Notes: a model not told the origin generated them from the letters alone. Shown: positions 40,158-49,222, counted from the stretch's first letter. The stretch: DNA of 64,000 nucleotides from Clostridia bacterium (GCA_017620455.1 JAFZQK010000025.1:1-64000), one strand, 5' to 3'. Made by a program: numbers and translations.

Positions 40158-42134
40158 ATGGACATCCGGCAGAAAACCATCAACAACATCCGCACCCTGG
40201 CGGCGGACACCGTGCAGAAGGCCAAGAGCGGCCATCCCGGCGCCCCCATGGGCATGGCGCCCATGGCCTACGCCGTATGGATCAAGGAAATGAAGCACAA
40301 TCCCAAGGACCCCGCCTGGAAGGACAGGGACCGGTTCGTCCTTTCCTCCGGCCATGCCAGCTCTTTGATCTATACCATGCTGCACCTGACCGGCTACGGC
40401 CTCACCATGGACGATATGAAGCAGTTCCGTCAGTGGGGCAGCAAGACCCCCGGCCATCCCGAATACCGCCACACCGTGGGCGTGGAAACCACCTCCGGCC
40501 CCCTGGGCCAGGGCGTGGCCAACGCCGTGGGCTTCGCCATCGCCGAAACCATGATGGCCGCCCATTTCAACCGCCCCGGCTTCCCGGTGGTGGACCATCG
40601 GGTGTACGCCTTCTGCGGCGACGGCTGCATGATGGAGGGCATCGCCAGCGAAGCGGCCTCCCTGGCCGGCACCCTGGAACTGGGCAAGCTGACGCTGCTG
40701 TACGACGACAATGAAATCTCCATCGAAGGCAATACCGATATCGCCTTCAAGGAGGACGTGGGCAAGCGGTTCGAGGCCTACGGCTGGCAGGTGATCCGCC
40801 TGAAGGACGGCAACGACGTGGACGCCGTGTGCGCCGCCATCGAGGACGGCAAGAAGGACCCGCGGCCCACCCTGATCGTCTGCCCCACCAAGATTGGCTT
40901 CGGCTGCCCCGCCAAGGAAGGCAAGCCCTCCGCCCACGGCGAACCCCTGGGCGATGAGAACGTGGCGGAAACCAAGAAAAACCTGGGCATGCCCGCCGAC
41001 AGCTTCTGCGTGCTGCCCGAGGTGTACGCCCACGTGGAAGAGGAAATGAAAAAGAACGAAGCGACGGAAAAGGCCTGGGACGATCTGTTCGCCGCGTATT
41101 GCCGGGAATACCCCGATCTCGCCGCGGAATGGGAGCAGTGGCACAATCCCGAACTGACCGACGACGTGGCGCTGAACGACGCCCTGTGGCAGTGGGAAGG
41201 CAAGATCGCCACCCGCGCCACTTCCGGCGAAATGATCAACCGCCTGGCCAAGCTGCTGCCCAACCTGGTAGGCGGCAGCGCCGACCTGGCCCCCTCCAAT
41301 AAGACTTACATCAAGGACGGCGGCGATTATTCCGCCCAGAACCGGGCCGGCCGCAACCTGCATTTCGGCGTCCGCGAGCACGCCATGGGCGCCATCTGCA
41401 ACGCCATCGCCCTGCACGGCGGGCTCAGGGTGTTCTGCGGCACGTTCTTCGTGTTCAGCGATTACATGAAGCACGCCGTCCGCATGGCGGCCATCATGAA
41501 GCTGCCCGTCACCTTCGTATTCACCCACGATTCCATCGGCGTGGGCGAGGACGGCGCCACCCACGAGCCCATCGAGCAGCTGGCGGGCCTCCGGGCCATC
41601 CCGGACCTGCTGGTGTTCCGTCCCGCCGACGGCAAGGAAACCACCGCCGGCTGGCTCACGGCCCTGACCGCCGGGCTGCCCACCTGCCTGATCCTCACCC
41701 GGCAGAACCTGCCCCAGTACGAAAACAGCGGCTGCGAGGCCATGAAGGGCGGCTATATCCTGGCGGATTCCGACAAGGAAACCCCGGACGTGCTGCTTCT
41801 GGCCAGCGGCAGCGAAGTGGAGCAGATGATGGGCGCGAAGGAAGAGCTGAAGAAGGAAGGCGTCGACGCCCGCGTGGTTTCCATGCCCTGCATGGAGCTG
41901 TTCCTCCGCCAGAGCAAGGAGTACCAGGAAAAGGTGATCCCCGCCGCGGTCCGCGCCCGGGTGGCCATGGAAGCCGGCGCCACCATGCCCTGGTACCGCT
42001 TCACCGGGCTGGACGGCCGGGTGATCGGCATCGACCATTACGGCGCTTCCGCCCCCTACGCGGTCCTGTTCCGGGAATTCGGCTTCACCGTGGAAAACGC
42101 GGTGCAGACCGTTAAGGAAGTGCTGGGCAAGTAA
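40158..42134 (+). CDS. tkt: Transketolase
   Basis: A thiamine-diphosphate enzyme of the non-oxidative pentose phosphate pathway that moves two-carbon units between sugar phosphates. The 658-residue single-chain enzyme has AKSGHPGAPMGMAPMAY at about 20-36, TSGPLGQGVANAVG, the ThDP motif GDGCMMEGIASEAASLAG ending in DDN, and the pyrimidine-domain HFGVREHAMGAICNAI and FTHDSIGVGEDGATHEP. Length is usual. The ATG at 40158 has AGGGAGG eight bases upstream. It follows the mutase gene by 31 bases and ends at a strong terminator. Confidence 0.97.
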   Translation: MDIRQKTINNIRTLAADTVQKAKSGHPGAPMGMAPMAYAVWIKEMKHNPKDPAWKDRDRFVLSSGHASSLIYTMLHLTGYGLTMDDMKQFRQWGSKTPGHPEYRHTVGVETTSGPLGQGVANAVGFAIAETMMAAHFNRPGFPVVDHRVYAFCGDGCMMEGIASEAASLAGTLELGKLTLLYDDNEISIEGNTDIAFKEDVGKRFEAYGWQVIRLKDGNDVDAVCAAIEDGKKDPRPTLIVCPTKIGFGCPAKEGKPSAHGEPLGDENVAETKKNLGMPADSFCVLPEVYAHVEEEMKKNEATEKAWDDLFAAYCREYPDLAAEWEQWHNPELTDDVALNDALWQWEGKIATRATSGEMINRLAKLLPNLVGGSADLAPSNKTYIKDGGDYSAQNRAGRNLHFGVREHAMGAICNAIALHGGLRVFCGTFFVFSDYMKHAVRMAAIMKLPVTFVFTHDSIGVGEDGATHEPIEQLAGLRAIPDLLVFRPADGKETTAGWLTALTAGLPTCLILTRQNLPQYENSGCEAMKGGYILADSDKETPDVLLLASGSEVEQMMGAKEELKKEGVDARVVSMPCMELFLRQSKEYQEKVIPAAVRARVAMEAGATMPWYRFTGLDGRVIGIDHYGASAPYAVLFREFGFTVENAVQTVKEVLGK

Positions 42135-42148
42135 GAAAACTCCTCATC

Positions 42149-42187
42149 GGCCCGGGGCGAAGGACAGCCCCGGGCCGGTTTCGTTTT
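42149..42187 (+). terminator. Terminator after transketolase
   Basis: GGCCCGGGGC pairs perfectly with GCCCCGGGCC across an eight-base loop, followed by GGTTTCGTTTT. Confidence 0.8.
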
Positions 42188-42276
42188 GGGCGAGTGGGAA
42201 AACGGCATTGACGAAGCCAGCCGGGTCGTTTGCTTTGCAAAAATGCCGCGACGCTTCCGGGCCTGCGGATGCGGGA

Positions 42277-42305
42277 TTGACAAACCCGGGACGCCGCGCT
42301 ATAAT
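42277..42305 (+). promoter_or_regulatory. Strong SigA-type promoter upstream of the MutS2-like gene
   Basis: TTGACA (42277-42282) and TATAAT (42300-42305), both perfect, exactly 17 bases apart, but 227 bases before the next start codon. Confidence 0.85.
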
Positions 42306-42311
42306 CAAAGC

Positions 42312-42425
42312 GACAGCGGACCCGACCAGAGCGGGCGGCGCTGGGGAGGCAGTGTTTGGAATCGGTTCTGTAACGGGGATCATGACGAACAAAAAACAGC
42401 GGTGACATGACCGCTTGTTTTCTGA
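42312..42425 (+). ncRNA. Candidate small RNA or attenuator leader
   Basis: Between the consensus promoter and a terminator-like stem (42393-42421, AAAACAGCGGT with ACCGCTTGTTTT) lie about 110 bases with no gene. They begin with a foldable CAGCG..CCCG / CGGG..CGCTG stem. It matches no riboswitch or housekeeping RNA that I recognise. It may be a free small RNA or a conditional leader of the MutS2-like gene. Confidence 0.4.
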
Positions 42426-42532
42426 CGTCATGGCGCGGTACGGACGATGCCGGGCACTTTTTTGTTTGCCTTTTTCCCGCCGCCGTCCCCGATCCTTCAT
42501 CATGTCGATCAAAACGAAAACGAGGGATCAGC

Positions 42533-44440
42533 ATGAATAAGGACTGGATCACCCTGGAATTTGACAAAATCATCGAACGGCTGCAGGCCCAGGCCGTTTC
42601 CCAAGCTGCGCGCCGCCGCCTGGCGGAGACCGCGCCCATCCTGAACGAGGGCCTTTGCCGGGCGCGCATGGAGGAAACCACCGCGGCGCGGACCGTGCTG
42701 GAAAACGCGGGAACGCCGCCCCTTGCCGAAACGGAAGGCACGGAGGAAAGCCTTTCCCAGGCCCTTCAGGGCGGCATGCTGCCGCCGGGCCAGCTTACCG
42801 CCGTGGCGCGGTTCTGCGCGGCGATCCGCCGCCTGCGCCGGTATCTGCAGGACGCCCGGCTGTTCAGCGCCGGCATCGCCTCCTGGCACACGGAGCTGCC
42901 CGACCTGAACGGGCTGGAGGAAGAGATCGTCCGCTCCGTCCGGGAGGACGCGATCCTGGACGACGCTTCCCCCGCCCTCAAGGCCCTGCGCCGCCAGCGG
43001 GAGCGCGGGGAACAGGAGATCCGGGAAAAGCTCAGCCAGATCCTCCTGCGCCATAAAAAGGAATTGGCCGACAGCTATATCACCCAGCGCGGCGGGGCGT
43101 ACGTTCTTCCCGTGCAGAAGCGGTATCAGAGCGCGTTCCCGGGGCGGGCGGTGGACGCTTCCGCCAAGGGGGGCACCGTGTTCATGGAGCCCAACGCCGT
43201 ACAGTCGCTGCGGCAGGCGCTGGAAGCGCTGCTGATCGACATCGACGCGGAGGAGCGGCGCATCCTCTGGGCCCTGAGCGACCGGGTGGCCGCGGAGGAA
43301 GAAGCGCTGCGCAGCGCCGTCCGGGTGATGACGGAGATGGATATCCTCTTTGCCAGGGCCAAGCTGAGCGCGGAAATGGACGCCCGGCCCGTGGAGCTCA
43401 CCGCGGAGCGCGCGATCCGCTTGCGGGACGCCCGGCACCCGCTGCTGGATCCGGCAGCCTGCGTGCCGCTGAACCTTACGCTTTCGCTGCCGGACGCCGG
43501 CATCGCCGTCACCGGCCCCAACACCGGGGGCAAGACCGTGTGCCTCAAAACCACCGGGTTATTGACGCTGATGGCCCAAAGCGGGCTGCATATCCCCTGC
43601 GGGGAGGGCACGGTGATCGGCATGATGGACCGGGTGCTCTGCGATATCGGCGACAGCCAGAGCATCAGCCAGAACCTGTCCACTTTTTCCGGCCACATGA
43701 CCAATGTGATCCGCATTCTGCGGGAATGCAGCCGGGACAGCCTGGTGCTGCTGGACGAACTGGGCAGCGGCACGGACCCGGCGGAGGGCTCCGGCCTGGC
43801 GGCGGCGGTATTGGAGGAGCTGCTCCGGCGGCGGTGCTTTTTCCTGGTGACCACCCACGACCCCCAGATCAAGCAGTGGGCGGAGCAGACGGAGGGCGTG
43901 ATCTCCGCCCGGATGGCCTTCGATCAGGAATCCCTCCGGCCCCTGTACCGGCTGGAAATGGGGATGAGCGGGGAAAGCTGCGCCATCGAGATCGCTCGCC
44001 GCCTGGGCATGGACCCCGGGCTGCTCAGCCGCGCCCGGCAGGTGGCCGATCACGGGCCGCAGTCCGCGCCGGAAACGCGGCCCCGGCCCATGGGCGTGCC
44101 CGGGAGCCGGCTGCAGCGGCTGCAAACAAAGAAAGAGGGCGATTTCCAGCGCTTCAGCATGGGAGACAGCGTGCAGCTTATGCCGGAAAAGAAGACCGCA
44201 ATCGTATACCGCCCCGCGGACGAGGAGGGCAACGTGGTGATCCAGCTTCAGGGGCGGAAGCTCACCGTGCGCCACAACCGGCTGAAGCTGCTGGTGCCCG
44301 CGGCGGAACTGTACCCGCCGGATTACGATTTTTCCATCGTGTTCGATACCGTGGAAAACCGCAAGGCGGCCCACACCATTGCCCGCAGATACGACGCGGA
44401 CGCGGAGGTGGTGCTGCGGGAGGGGAAGGAAGAAGAATAA
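42533..44440 (+). CDS. MutS2-like ATPase without Smr domain
   Basis: A 635-residue member of the MutS2 family (ribosome-collision rescue and anti-recombination ATPases). It has the core helical domains, the clamp-type region with ILDDASPALKALRRQRERGE and SYITQRGGAYVLPVQKRY, the block GGTVFMEPNAV, Walker A TGPNTGGKTV (about 324-333), GDSQSISQNLSTFSGHM and Walker B LLDELGSGTDPAEGSGLA. It ends in a KOW-like beta segment (FSMGDSVQLMPEKKTAIVY). The C-terminal Smr endonuclease domain of typical MutS2 (about 780 residues) is missing, and DNA after the stop does not encode it. Start at 42533 has GAGGGA upstream. Confidence 0.88.
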   Translation: MNKDWITLEFDKIIERLQAQAVSQAARRRLAETAPILNEGLCRARMEETTAARTVLENAGTPPLAETEGTEESLSQALQGGMLPPGQLTAVARFCAAIRRLRRYLQDARLFSAGIASWHTELPDLNGLEEEIVRSVREDAILDDASPALKALRRQRERGEQEIREKLSQILLRHKKELADSYITQRGGAYVLPVQKRYQSAFPGRAVDASAKGGTVFMEPNAVQSLRQALEALLIDIDAEERRILWALSDRVAAEEEALRSAVRVMTEMDILFARAKLSAEMDARPVELTAERAIRLRDARHPLLDPAACVPLNLTLSLPDAGIAVTGPNTGGKTVCLKTTGLLTLMAQSGLHIPCGEGTVIGMMDRVLCDIGDSQSISQNLSTFSGHMTNVIRILRECSRDSLVLLDELGSGTDPAEGSGLAAAVLEELLRRRCFFLVTTHDPQIKQWAEQTEGVISARMAFDQESLRPLYRLEMGMSGESCAIEIARRLGMDPGLLSRARQVADHGPQSAPETRPRPMGVPGSRLQRLQTKKEGDFQRFSMGDSVQLMPEKKTAIVYRPADEEGNVVIQLQGRKLTVRHNRLKLLVPAAELYPPDYDFSIVFDTVENRKAAHTIARRYDADAEVVLREGKEEE

Positions 44441-44501
44441 ACCCCGCGCGAAGCCGGGCGGCGGGGGGTGTACGGCGACGCATCAGTCCCCGGCCGCGGC
44501 A

Positions 44502-44520
44502 GCTTTCCCCAAGGGAAAGC
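44502..44520. repeat. Short stem-loop after the MutS2-like gene
   Basis: GCTTTCCC pairs with GGGAAAGC with a three-base loop. The rest of the 225 bases to 44665 holds no gene; a TATAGAAT near 44618 could be a -10 box for the next gene but has no clear -35. Confidence 0.4.
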
Positions 44521-44665
44521 CTCAAGGCGCCGTTTGCCGTATCTTTTTTAAGCAAAAATGAAAATGGCGCATGTTTTTCTTTCTTCCGGACAGGACAATG
44601 ACGATGCGGCGACGAATATAGAATTCAGCAAATTCCGGTAACGACGCAAGAGGAGGAATCCCCCA

Positions 44666-47062
44666 ATGAAATTCGGATACTTTGACAATCCCAAGCGCGA
44701 ATACGTGATCACCGATCCCCGCACGCCCATGCCCTGGGCCAACTATCTGGGCTCGCCCGCCTACGGCGCCATCGTCACCCAGAATGCCGGCGGCTACAGC
44801 TTCGTCAAGTCCGGCGCGGCGGGGCGCATCCTGCGCTATACCTTCAACCAGTTCGACGAGCCGGGCCGGTATATTTACCTTCGGGACGAGGACACGGGGG
44901 ATTTCTGGTCCGCCTCCTGGCGGCCGGTGGAAAAGCCGCTGGACGAATACAAGACCGTCACCCGTCACGGCACCTCCTACACCCAGATCGAATCCGGCTA
45001 CAAGGGCATCGAAAGCAAGGCCCTCTATTACGTGCCCATGGACGCCACCTACGAGGTATGGCGGCTGGAAGTGAAGAACACCGGCGATCAGAAGCGGAAG
45101 ATCGGCGTGTTCGGCTACTGCGAGCTCACCACCGAATCCTTCTATACCCAGGATCTGGTGAATCTGCAGTACACCCAGTTCATCACCGTCACCGAATTCC
45201 ACGGGGATCACATCATCCAGAAGATCAACCAGTTCTGCAATGTGAACGAGGACGGGGAAAACGGCCGGGAGCGGTTCTTCGGCCTGGCCGGAGCGCCGGT
45301 GGTCAGCTACACCGGGCGGCGCGAAAGGTTCCTGGGCACCAGCCGGTTCAACGCCCCCAAGGGCGTGACGGACGGGAAACTGGACGACAGCCTGAATTTC
45401 AACGGCAACCCCTGCGGCGCGCTGCATACCGTGATCGAGCTGCAGCCCGGGGAGAGCCGCTCCGTCGCCTTCCTGCTGGCCCAGAAGGGTACCCGGGAGG
45501 CTCGGAAGCTCATCGACCGGTACGCCGACGTGGAAAAAACCGTGGACGCCGAATGGAAGGAACTGATCGCTTACTGGCATGGCAAGCTGAACGGCCTGAA
45601 CGTGAACACCCCGGACGAGGATCTGAACACCATGGTGAACACCTGGAACGCCTTCCAGTGCTTCACCACCTTCGTCTGGTCCCGCGCCGCCAGCTTGGTG
45701 TACTGCGGCGAGCGCAACGGCTACGGCTACCGGGACACCGTGCAGGACATCCAGGGCATCATCCATCTGGACCCCGCCATGGCCAAGGAGCGCATCCGCT
45801 TCATGCTGTCCGCCCAGGTGCATCACGGCGCAGGCCTGCCGCTGGTGAAATTCACCCACAACGCCGGCCATGAGGACACCCCGGAGCAGGACAGCTATGT
45901 GAAATCCACCGGCCATCCCCATTATCGGGCGGACGACGCCATGTGGCTGTTCCCCACGGTGTACAAGTACGTGGCGGAGACCGGCGACAAGGATTTCCTC
46001 AATGAAGTGATCCCCTTTGCGGATTACGACGAGGGCACGGTGATCGAGCATCTTCGCCGCGCCATCGACTTTACCATGCACCATCTGGGCCACCACGGCA
46101 TGCCCGCCGGCCTCCATGCCGACTGGAACGACTGTCTGCAGCTGGGCGCCCAGGGGGAGAGCAGCTTCGTGGCCTTCCAGTTCTATTACGCCATGAACCT
46201 GCTGAACGAAATGCTGCCCAAGACGGCGGAATACGCCGAATACAGCCAATGGCTCACGGAAAAGGCGGCGGAGCAGCTGAATAAGATCAACGAATTCTTC
46301 TGGGAGGACGACCGGTTCCTCCGGGGCTACACCCAGGACGGCGCGGTCATCGGCAGCAAGAAGGACCCCGAGGCCGCCATGTGGCTCAATCCCCAGGCCT
46401 GGGGCGTCATTTCCCGGGGCGCCACGCCGGAGCAGGCGGAAAAGAGCATGGAATCCGTCCATCGGCTGCTGAATACCGAAAACGGCATCGAGCTCATGGC
46501 CCCCTGCTATAAGAAGCACTATTTTGAAACCGCGTTCATGAAGCTGTTCAACCCCACCACCAAGGAAAACGGCGGCATCTTCTGCCAGCCCCAGGGCTGG
46601 GCCATCCTGGCCGAAGCGCTGCTGGGCCACGGCGGACGGGCCTTTGAATACTTCAAGGAGAGCTGCCCCTCCGCGTACAACGACCGGGCGGAGATCCGCG
46701 AGGTGGAGCCCTACGTGCATTCCCAGTTCATCGAAGGCCATGAAACGCCCCAGCCGGGCCGCGCCCACGTGCACTGGCTCACCGGCACCGCCTCTACCGT
46801 CATGGTGGGCATGGTGGAGGGCATCCTGGGGCTGCGGCCCACGCCGGAGGGGCTGTGCATTTCGCCCGCCATTCCCGCCGAATGGGACGGCTTCACCATG
46901 GACAAGACCTTCCGGGGCAAGCGCCTCCACATCGTGGTGGACAACAGCGCCCATCACGAAGGCGGCGTGCAGAAGCTGCTGGTGAACGGCAAGGCGGCGG
47001 GCAGCGCCGTGCTGACCGACGATATGATCCGGGACGGCGACGAAATCACCGTGGTGATGTAA
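44666..47062 (+). CDS. GH94 family disaccharide phosphorylase (cellobiose phosphorylase-like)
   Basis: A 798-residue cytoplasmic enzyme of glycoside hydrolase family 94, which splits beta-linked disaccharides with phosphate to give a sugar-1-phosphate and save ATP. The N-terminus MKFGYFDNPKREYVITDP, the NAGGYSFVKS motif, the catalytic acid region GYGYRDTVQDIQGI (Asp near residue 357), HADWNDCLQLGAQGESSF and the C-terminal GILGLRPTPEGLCISPAIP block are all diagnostic. Length is right for cellobiose and N,N'-diacetylchitobiose phosphorylases. The exact disaccharide cannot be told. No signal peptide. AGGAGG precedes the ATG. Likely works on sugars imported by the ABC systems encoded at 49223-64000. 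Confidence 0.93.
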   Translation: MKFGYFDNPKREYVITDPRTPMPWANYLGSPAYGAIVTQNAGGYSFVKSGAAGRILRYTFNQFDEPGRYIYLRDEDTGDFWSASWRPVEKPLDEYKTVTRHGTSYTQIESGYKGIESKALYYVPMDATYEVWRLEVKNTGDQKRKIGVFGYCELTTESFYTQDLVNLQYTQFITVTEFHGDHIIQKINQFCNVNEDGENGRERFFGLAGAPVVSYTGRRERFLGTSRFNAPKGVTDGKLDDSLNFNGNPCGALHTVIELQPGESRSVAFLLAQKGTREARKLIDRYADVEKTVDAEWKELIAYWHGKLNGLNVNTPDEDLNTMVNTWNAFQCFTTFVWSRAASLVYCGERNGYGYRDTVQDIQGIIHLDPAMAKERIRFMLSAQVHHGAGLPLVKFTHNAGHEDTPEQDSYVKSTGHPHYRADDAMWLFPTVYKYVAETGDKDFLNEVIPFADYDEGTVIEHLRRAIDFTMHHLGHHGMPAGLHADWNDCLQLGAQGESSFVAFQFYYAMNLLNEMLPKTAEYAEYSQWLTEKAAEQLNKINEFFWEDDRFLRGYTQDGAVIGSKKDPEAAMWLNPQAWGVISRGATPEQAEKSMESVHRLLNTENGIELMAPCYKKHYFETAFMKLFNPTTKENGGIFCQPQGWAILAEALLGHGGRAFEYFKESCPSAYNDRAEIREVEPYVHSQFIEGHETPQPGRAHVHWLTGTASTVMVGMVEGILGLRPTPEGLCISPAIPAEWDGFTMDKTFRGKRLHIVVDNSAHHEGGVQKLLVNGKAAGSAVLTDDMIRDGDEITVVM

Positions 47063-47127
47063 TTTCAAATGATTTGCCTGCGGGGGAGCCGGGATCCGGT
47101 TCCCCCGCGATTTTGGGAGGATGAAAA

Positions 47128-47529
47128 ATGAAACGGGAATTGGGGATTGCCCGGTGCGGGCTGGCGTGCTGTCTGTGCTCCGAAAACGTGCAGTGTAAGG
47201 GCTGCCACCGGGACGGCTTTGCGGAGCTTTCCTGGTGCAAGGACGCCAACTGGTGCGAAAACCGGAAATGCGGCATCGCAAAGGGCCTGGCGGGCTGCTG
47301 GGAATGCGGCGAAACCGAGTGCCGGAAGGGCCTGTTCGCCGAAAAGATCAAGCCCCGGGGGTTCAACGAATATGTGCGCCGGTACGGCCTGGAAGCGCTG
47401 CTGGACCGGCTGGAGGCCAACGAAAAGGCCGGCGTCGTTTACCACCGGCAGGGCGTCATGGGGGATTACGACGATTTTGACGACATCGAGGCGCTGATCG
47501 CGTTCATTCAGACGGGCCGCAGGGAATGA
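47128..47529 (+). CDS. DUF3795 Cys-rich protein
   Basis: A 133-residue cytoplasmic protein with many cysteines: IARCGLACCLCSENVQCKGC, WCKDANWCENRKC and GCWECGETEC, followed by a helical tail. This CGLxCxxC start and spacing identify the DUF3795 family, presumed zinc-binding and without a known activity. It stands between the GH94 and GH27 genes, 65 and 22 bases away, and may be co-transcribed with them; no direct part in sugar breakdown is implied. Confidence 0.9.
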   Translation: MKRELGIARCGLACCLCSENVQCKGCHRDGFAELSWCKDANWCENRKCGIAKGLAGCWECGETECRKGLFAEKIKPRGFNEYVRRYGLEALLDRLEANEKAGVVYHRQGVMGDYDDFDDIEALIAFIQTGRRE

Positions 47530-47551
47530 CCGCGGCGGAAAGGCGGATACC

Positions 47552-48793
47552 ATGATCGCGCAATACCCGCCCATGGGGTGGAACAGCTGGGATTGCTGGG
47601 GCGCCGCGGTGACGGAGGATACCGTGCGCCGCAACGCGGCGTACATGGCGGAGCATTTGAAGGAATACGGATGGGAATATGTGGTGGTGGACATCCAGTG
47701 GTATCAGCCCACGGCGGCGTCCCACGCCTACGAGCCGTTTTCCGATCTGGCCATGGACGGATACGGCCGGCTGCTGCCGGCGGAGAACCGCTTTCCCAGC
47801 GCCGCCGGAGGGAAGGGCTTCGGGCCCCTGGCGGATTACGTCCACGGCCTGGGGCTGAAATTCGGCATCCATATCATGCGGGGGCTGCCCCGGACGGCGG
47901 CCCACCGGAAGCTGCCCATCCAGGACAGCCCGTACACCTGCGCCCAGGCGGCGGACCCCAATTCCATCTGCTTGTGGAACCCGGACATGTACGGCACCCG
48001 GGCGGAGGAGCCCGCGGCGAAGGCGTATTACGACAGCATTTTCCGCCTGTATGCGGACTGGGGCGTGGACTATGTCAAGTGCGACGATATTGCCCGGGAA
48101 TACCCCCGCTGCCAAAGGGAAATCGAGATCATTTCGGAGGCCTGCCGCCGCTGCGGGCGGGAGATCGTGCTCAGTTTGTCGCCCGGTCCCGCGCCCCTGG
48201 AGCGGGCGGAGCATCTGAAGCAATACGCCAATCTCTGGCGGATCACCGACGATTTCTGGGATGACTGGCGGCTGCTGAAGGCCATGTTCGAGCGGGCGGA
48301 AAAATGGTGCGTCCACGCCGGGCCGGGCCATTGGCCGGACGCGGACATGCTGCCCCTGGGGGCCCTGCGGCAGTGCTATCCCGGGGAGGAAGGAAAGCGG
48401 ACCCGCTTCACCCCCGCCGAGCAGCGCACGATGATGACCCTCTGGTGCATGATGCGTTCGCCCCTCATGATGGGCGGGGACATGACGAAGAACGATCCGT
48501 TCACACTGTCGCTGCTCACCAACGGGGCGCTGCTGGCCATAGAAAGGGAAAGCTGGTGCGCCCATCCCCTGCGGACCGGGGAGGAAGAGGCGGTGTGGAT
48601 CGCCCCGCGGACGGACGGGACGGGCTGCTACGCCGCGGCGTTCAATCTGTCGGAAAAGAAGCGCCGCGTGGCCGTGCCGGATCTGGGCCGCCCGTTCCGG
48701 ATGGCGACGGAATTGTGGACCGGAAAAACGGGAAGGAGCCTCAGCGCCCTGCTGCCCGCTCACGATACGGCGGTGTGGCGGATTCAATTCTGA
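47552..48793 (+). CDS. GH27 family glycosidase (alpha-galactosidase-like), intracellular
   Basis: A 413-residue enzyme of family GH27 (clan GH-D). It has the opening PPMGWNSWD (7-14), YVVVDIQWY, the nucleophile in VDYVKCDD (Asp178) and the presumed acid/base in WRITDDFWDDW (Asp234), with the C-terminal beta domain after TLWCMMRSPLMMGGDM. There is no signal peptide, so it acts on imported oligosaccharides. GH27 includes alpha-galactosidases and alpha-N-acetylgalactosaminidases, with a few other activities; the acid/base loop lacks the usual cysteine pairings, so the substrate is open. It is the last plus-strand gene before the convergent ABC operon. Confidence 0.9.
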   Translation: MIAQYPPMGWNSWDCWGAAVTEDTVRRNAAYMAEHLKEYGWEYVVVDIQWYQPTAASHAYEPFSDLAMDGYGRLLPAENRFPSAAGGKGFGPLADYVHGLGLKFGIHIMRGLPRTAAHRKLPIQDSPYTCAQAADPNSICLWNPDMYGTRAEEPAAKAYYDSIFRLYADWGVDYVKCDDIAREYPRCQREIEIISEACRRCGREIVLSLSPGPAPLERAEHLKQYANLWRITDDFWDDWRLLKAMFERAEKWCVHAGPGHWPDADMLPLGALRQCYPGEEGKRTRFTPAEQRTMMTLWCMMRSPLMMGGDMTKNDPFTLSLLTNGALLAIERESWCAHPLRTGEEEAVWIAPRTDGTGCYAAAFNLSEKKRRVAVPDLGRPFRMATELWTGKTGRSLSALLPAHDTAVWRIQF

Positions 48794-48833
48794 TCCCGGA
48801 ACCCGCCCGCCATAGCAAATGTTTTCACAAGAA

Positions 48834-48859
48834 AAAGCCCCCGGATTGCTCCGGAGGTC
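48834..48859 (-). terminator. First copy of repeated terminator
   Basis: GCCCCCGGA pairs with TCCGGAGGT (one mismatch) with an AAAAA run on the left, which reads as a T run on the minus strand. A 21-base stretch of it recurs exactly at 49176-49196. Confidence 0.6.
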
Positions 48860-49175
48860 CAGATGATCAACAAAGTGCTTTGGGGTAGTATGAAGGGGCC
48901 GCAGCCCCTTCATCAATGATCCGCAGCGGCGGCATGTACGCCGCGGGGCCCGAAGCGCCCGGAAAACGATCCTGTGGATCATTTTCAGCGGAGGGCGGGC
49001 GGAAGCCCCGGGCAGGCAGTCGGTCATACCGCTTCCTCTATCAATTTTCGGCCGTAAAATGAGCGTTTCTGGGCATGTCTGCCCAGAAACGCCATTTTGC
49101 AGAAAATTGATGTACTCATCGAAAGACGGCTTTAGCTGGCTTTCGATGACAGTGTGTCGACTTTGTCGACACACG
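48860..49175. repeat. Hairpin array between direct-repeat terminators
   Basis: No gene is supported here. The stretch is a run of inverted repeats: 48890-48913 (10-base perfect arms), 48926-48944, 48963-48985, a nested pair 49040-49111 (outer ATCAATTTT/AAAATTGAT, inner 20-base arms at 49056-49098), 49117-49148 (CATCGAAAG/CTTTCGATG) and 49152-49174 (10-base perfect arms). It is flanked by direct copies of a terminator, as if an element had been inserted next to or into it. Its first hairpin and following CATCAATGATCC resemble 1857-1894. Confidence 0.7.
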
Positions 49176-49203
49176 AAAGCCCCCGGATTGCTCCGGGGGC
49201 CTT
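49176..49203 (-). terminator. Second copy of the terminator, end of the ABC operon
   Basis: GCCCCCGGA (49179-49187) pairs perfectly with TCCGGGGGC (49192-49200), 20 bases after the stop of the last minus-strand gene. Confidence 0.65.
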
Positions 49204-49222
49204 GCTTTGTTCAGGGATTGAA

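Noticed and set aside
40137..42038. A 633-codon minus-strand frame over transketolase
   Set aside because: Antisense shadow of a strongly conserved gene; no start signal.
42186..42410. Short frames in the leader before the MutS2-like gene
   Set aside because: No suitable start signal, and they cross the promoter; a structured RNA is more likely.
44522..47281. A 919-codon minus-strand frame over the GH94 gene
   Set aside because: Antisense to a family-defining enzyme; the sequence has no motif.
48834..49203. The hairpin array considered as a CRISPR array
   Set aside because: The stems differ from each other in sequence and there is no regular repeat-spacer period; no cas gene is present.
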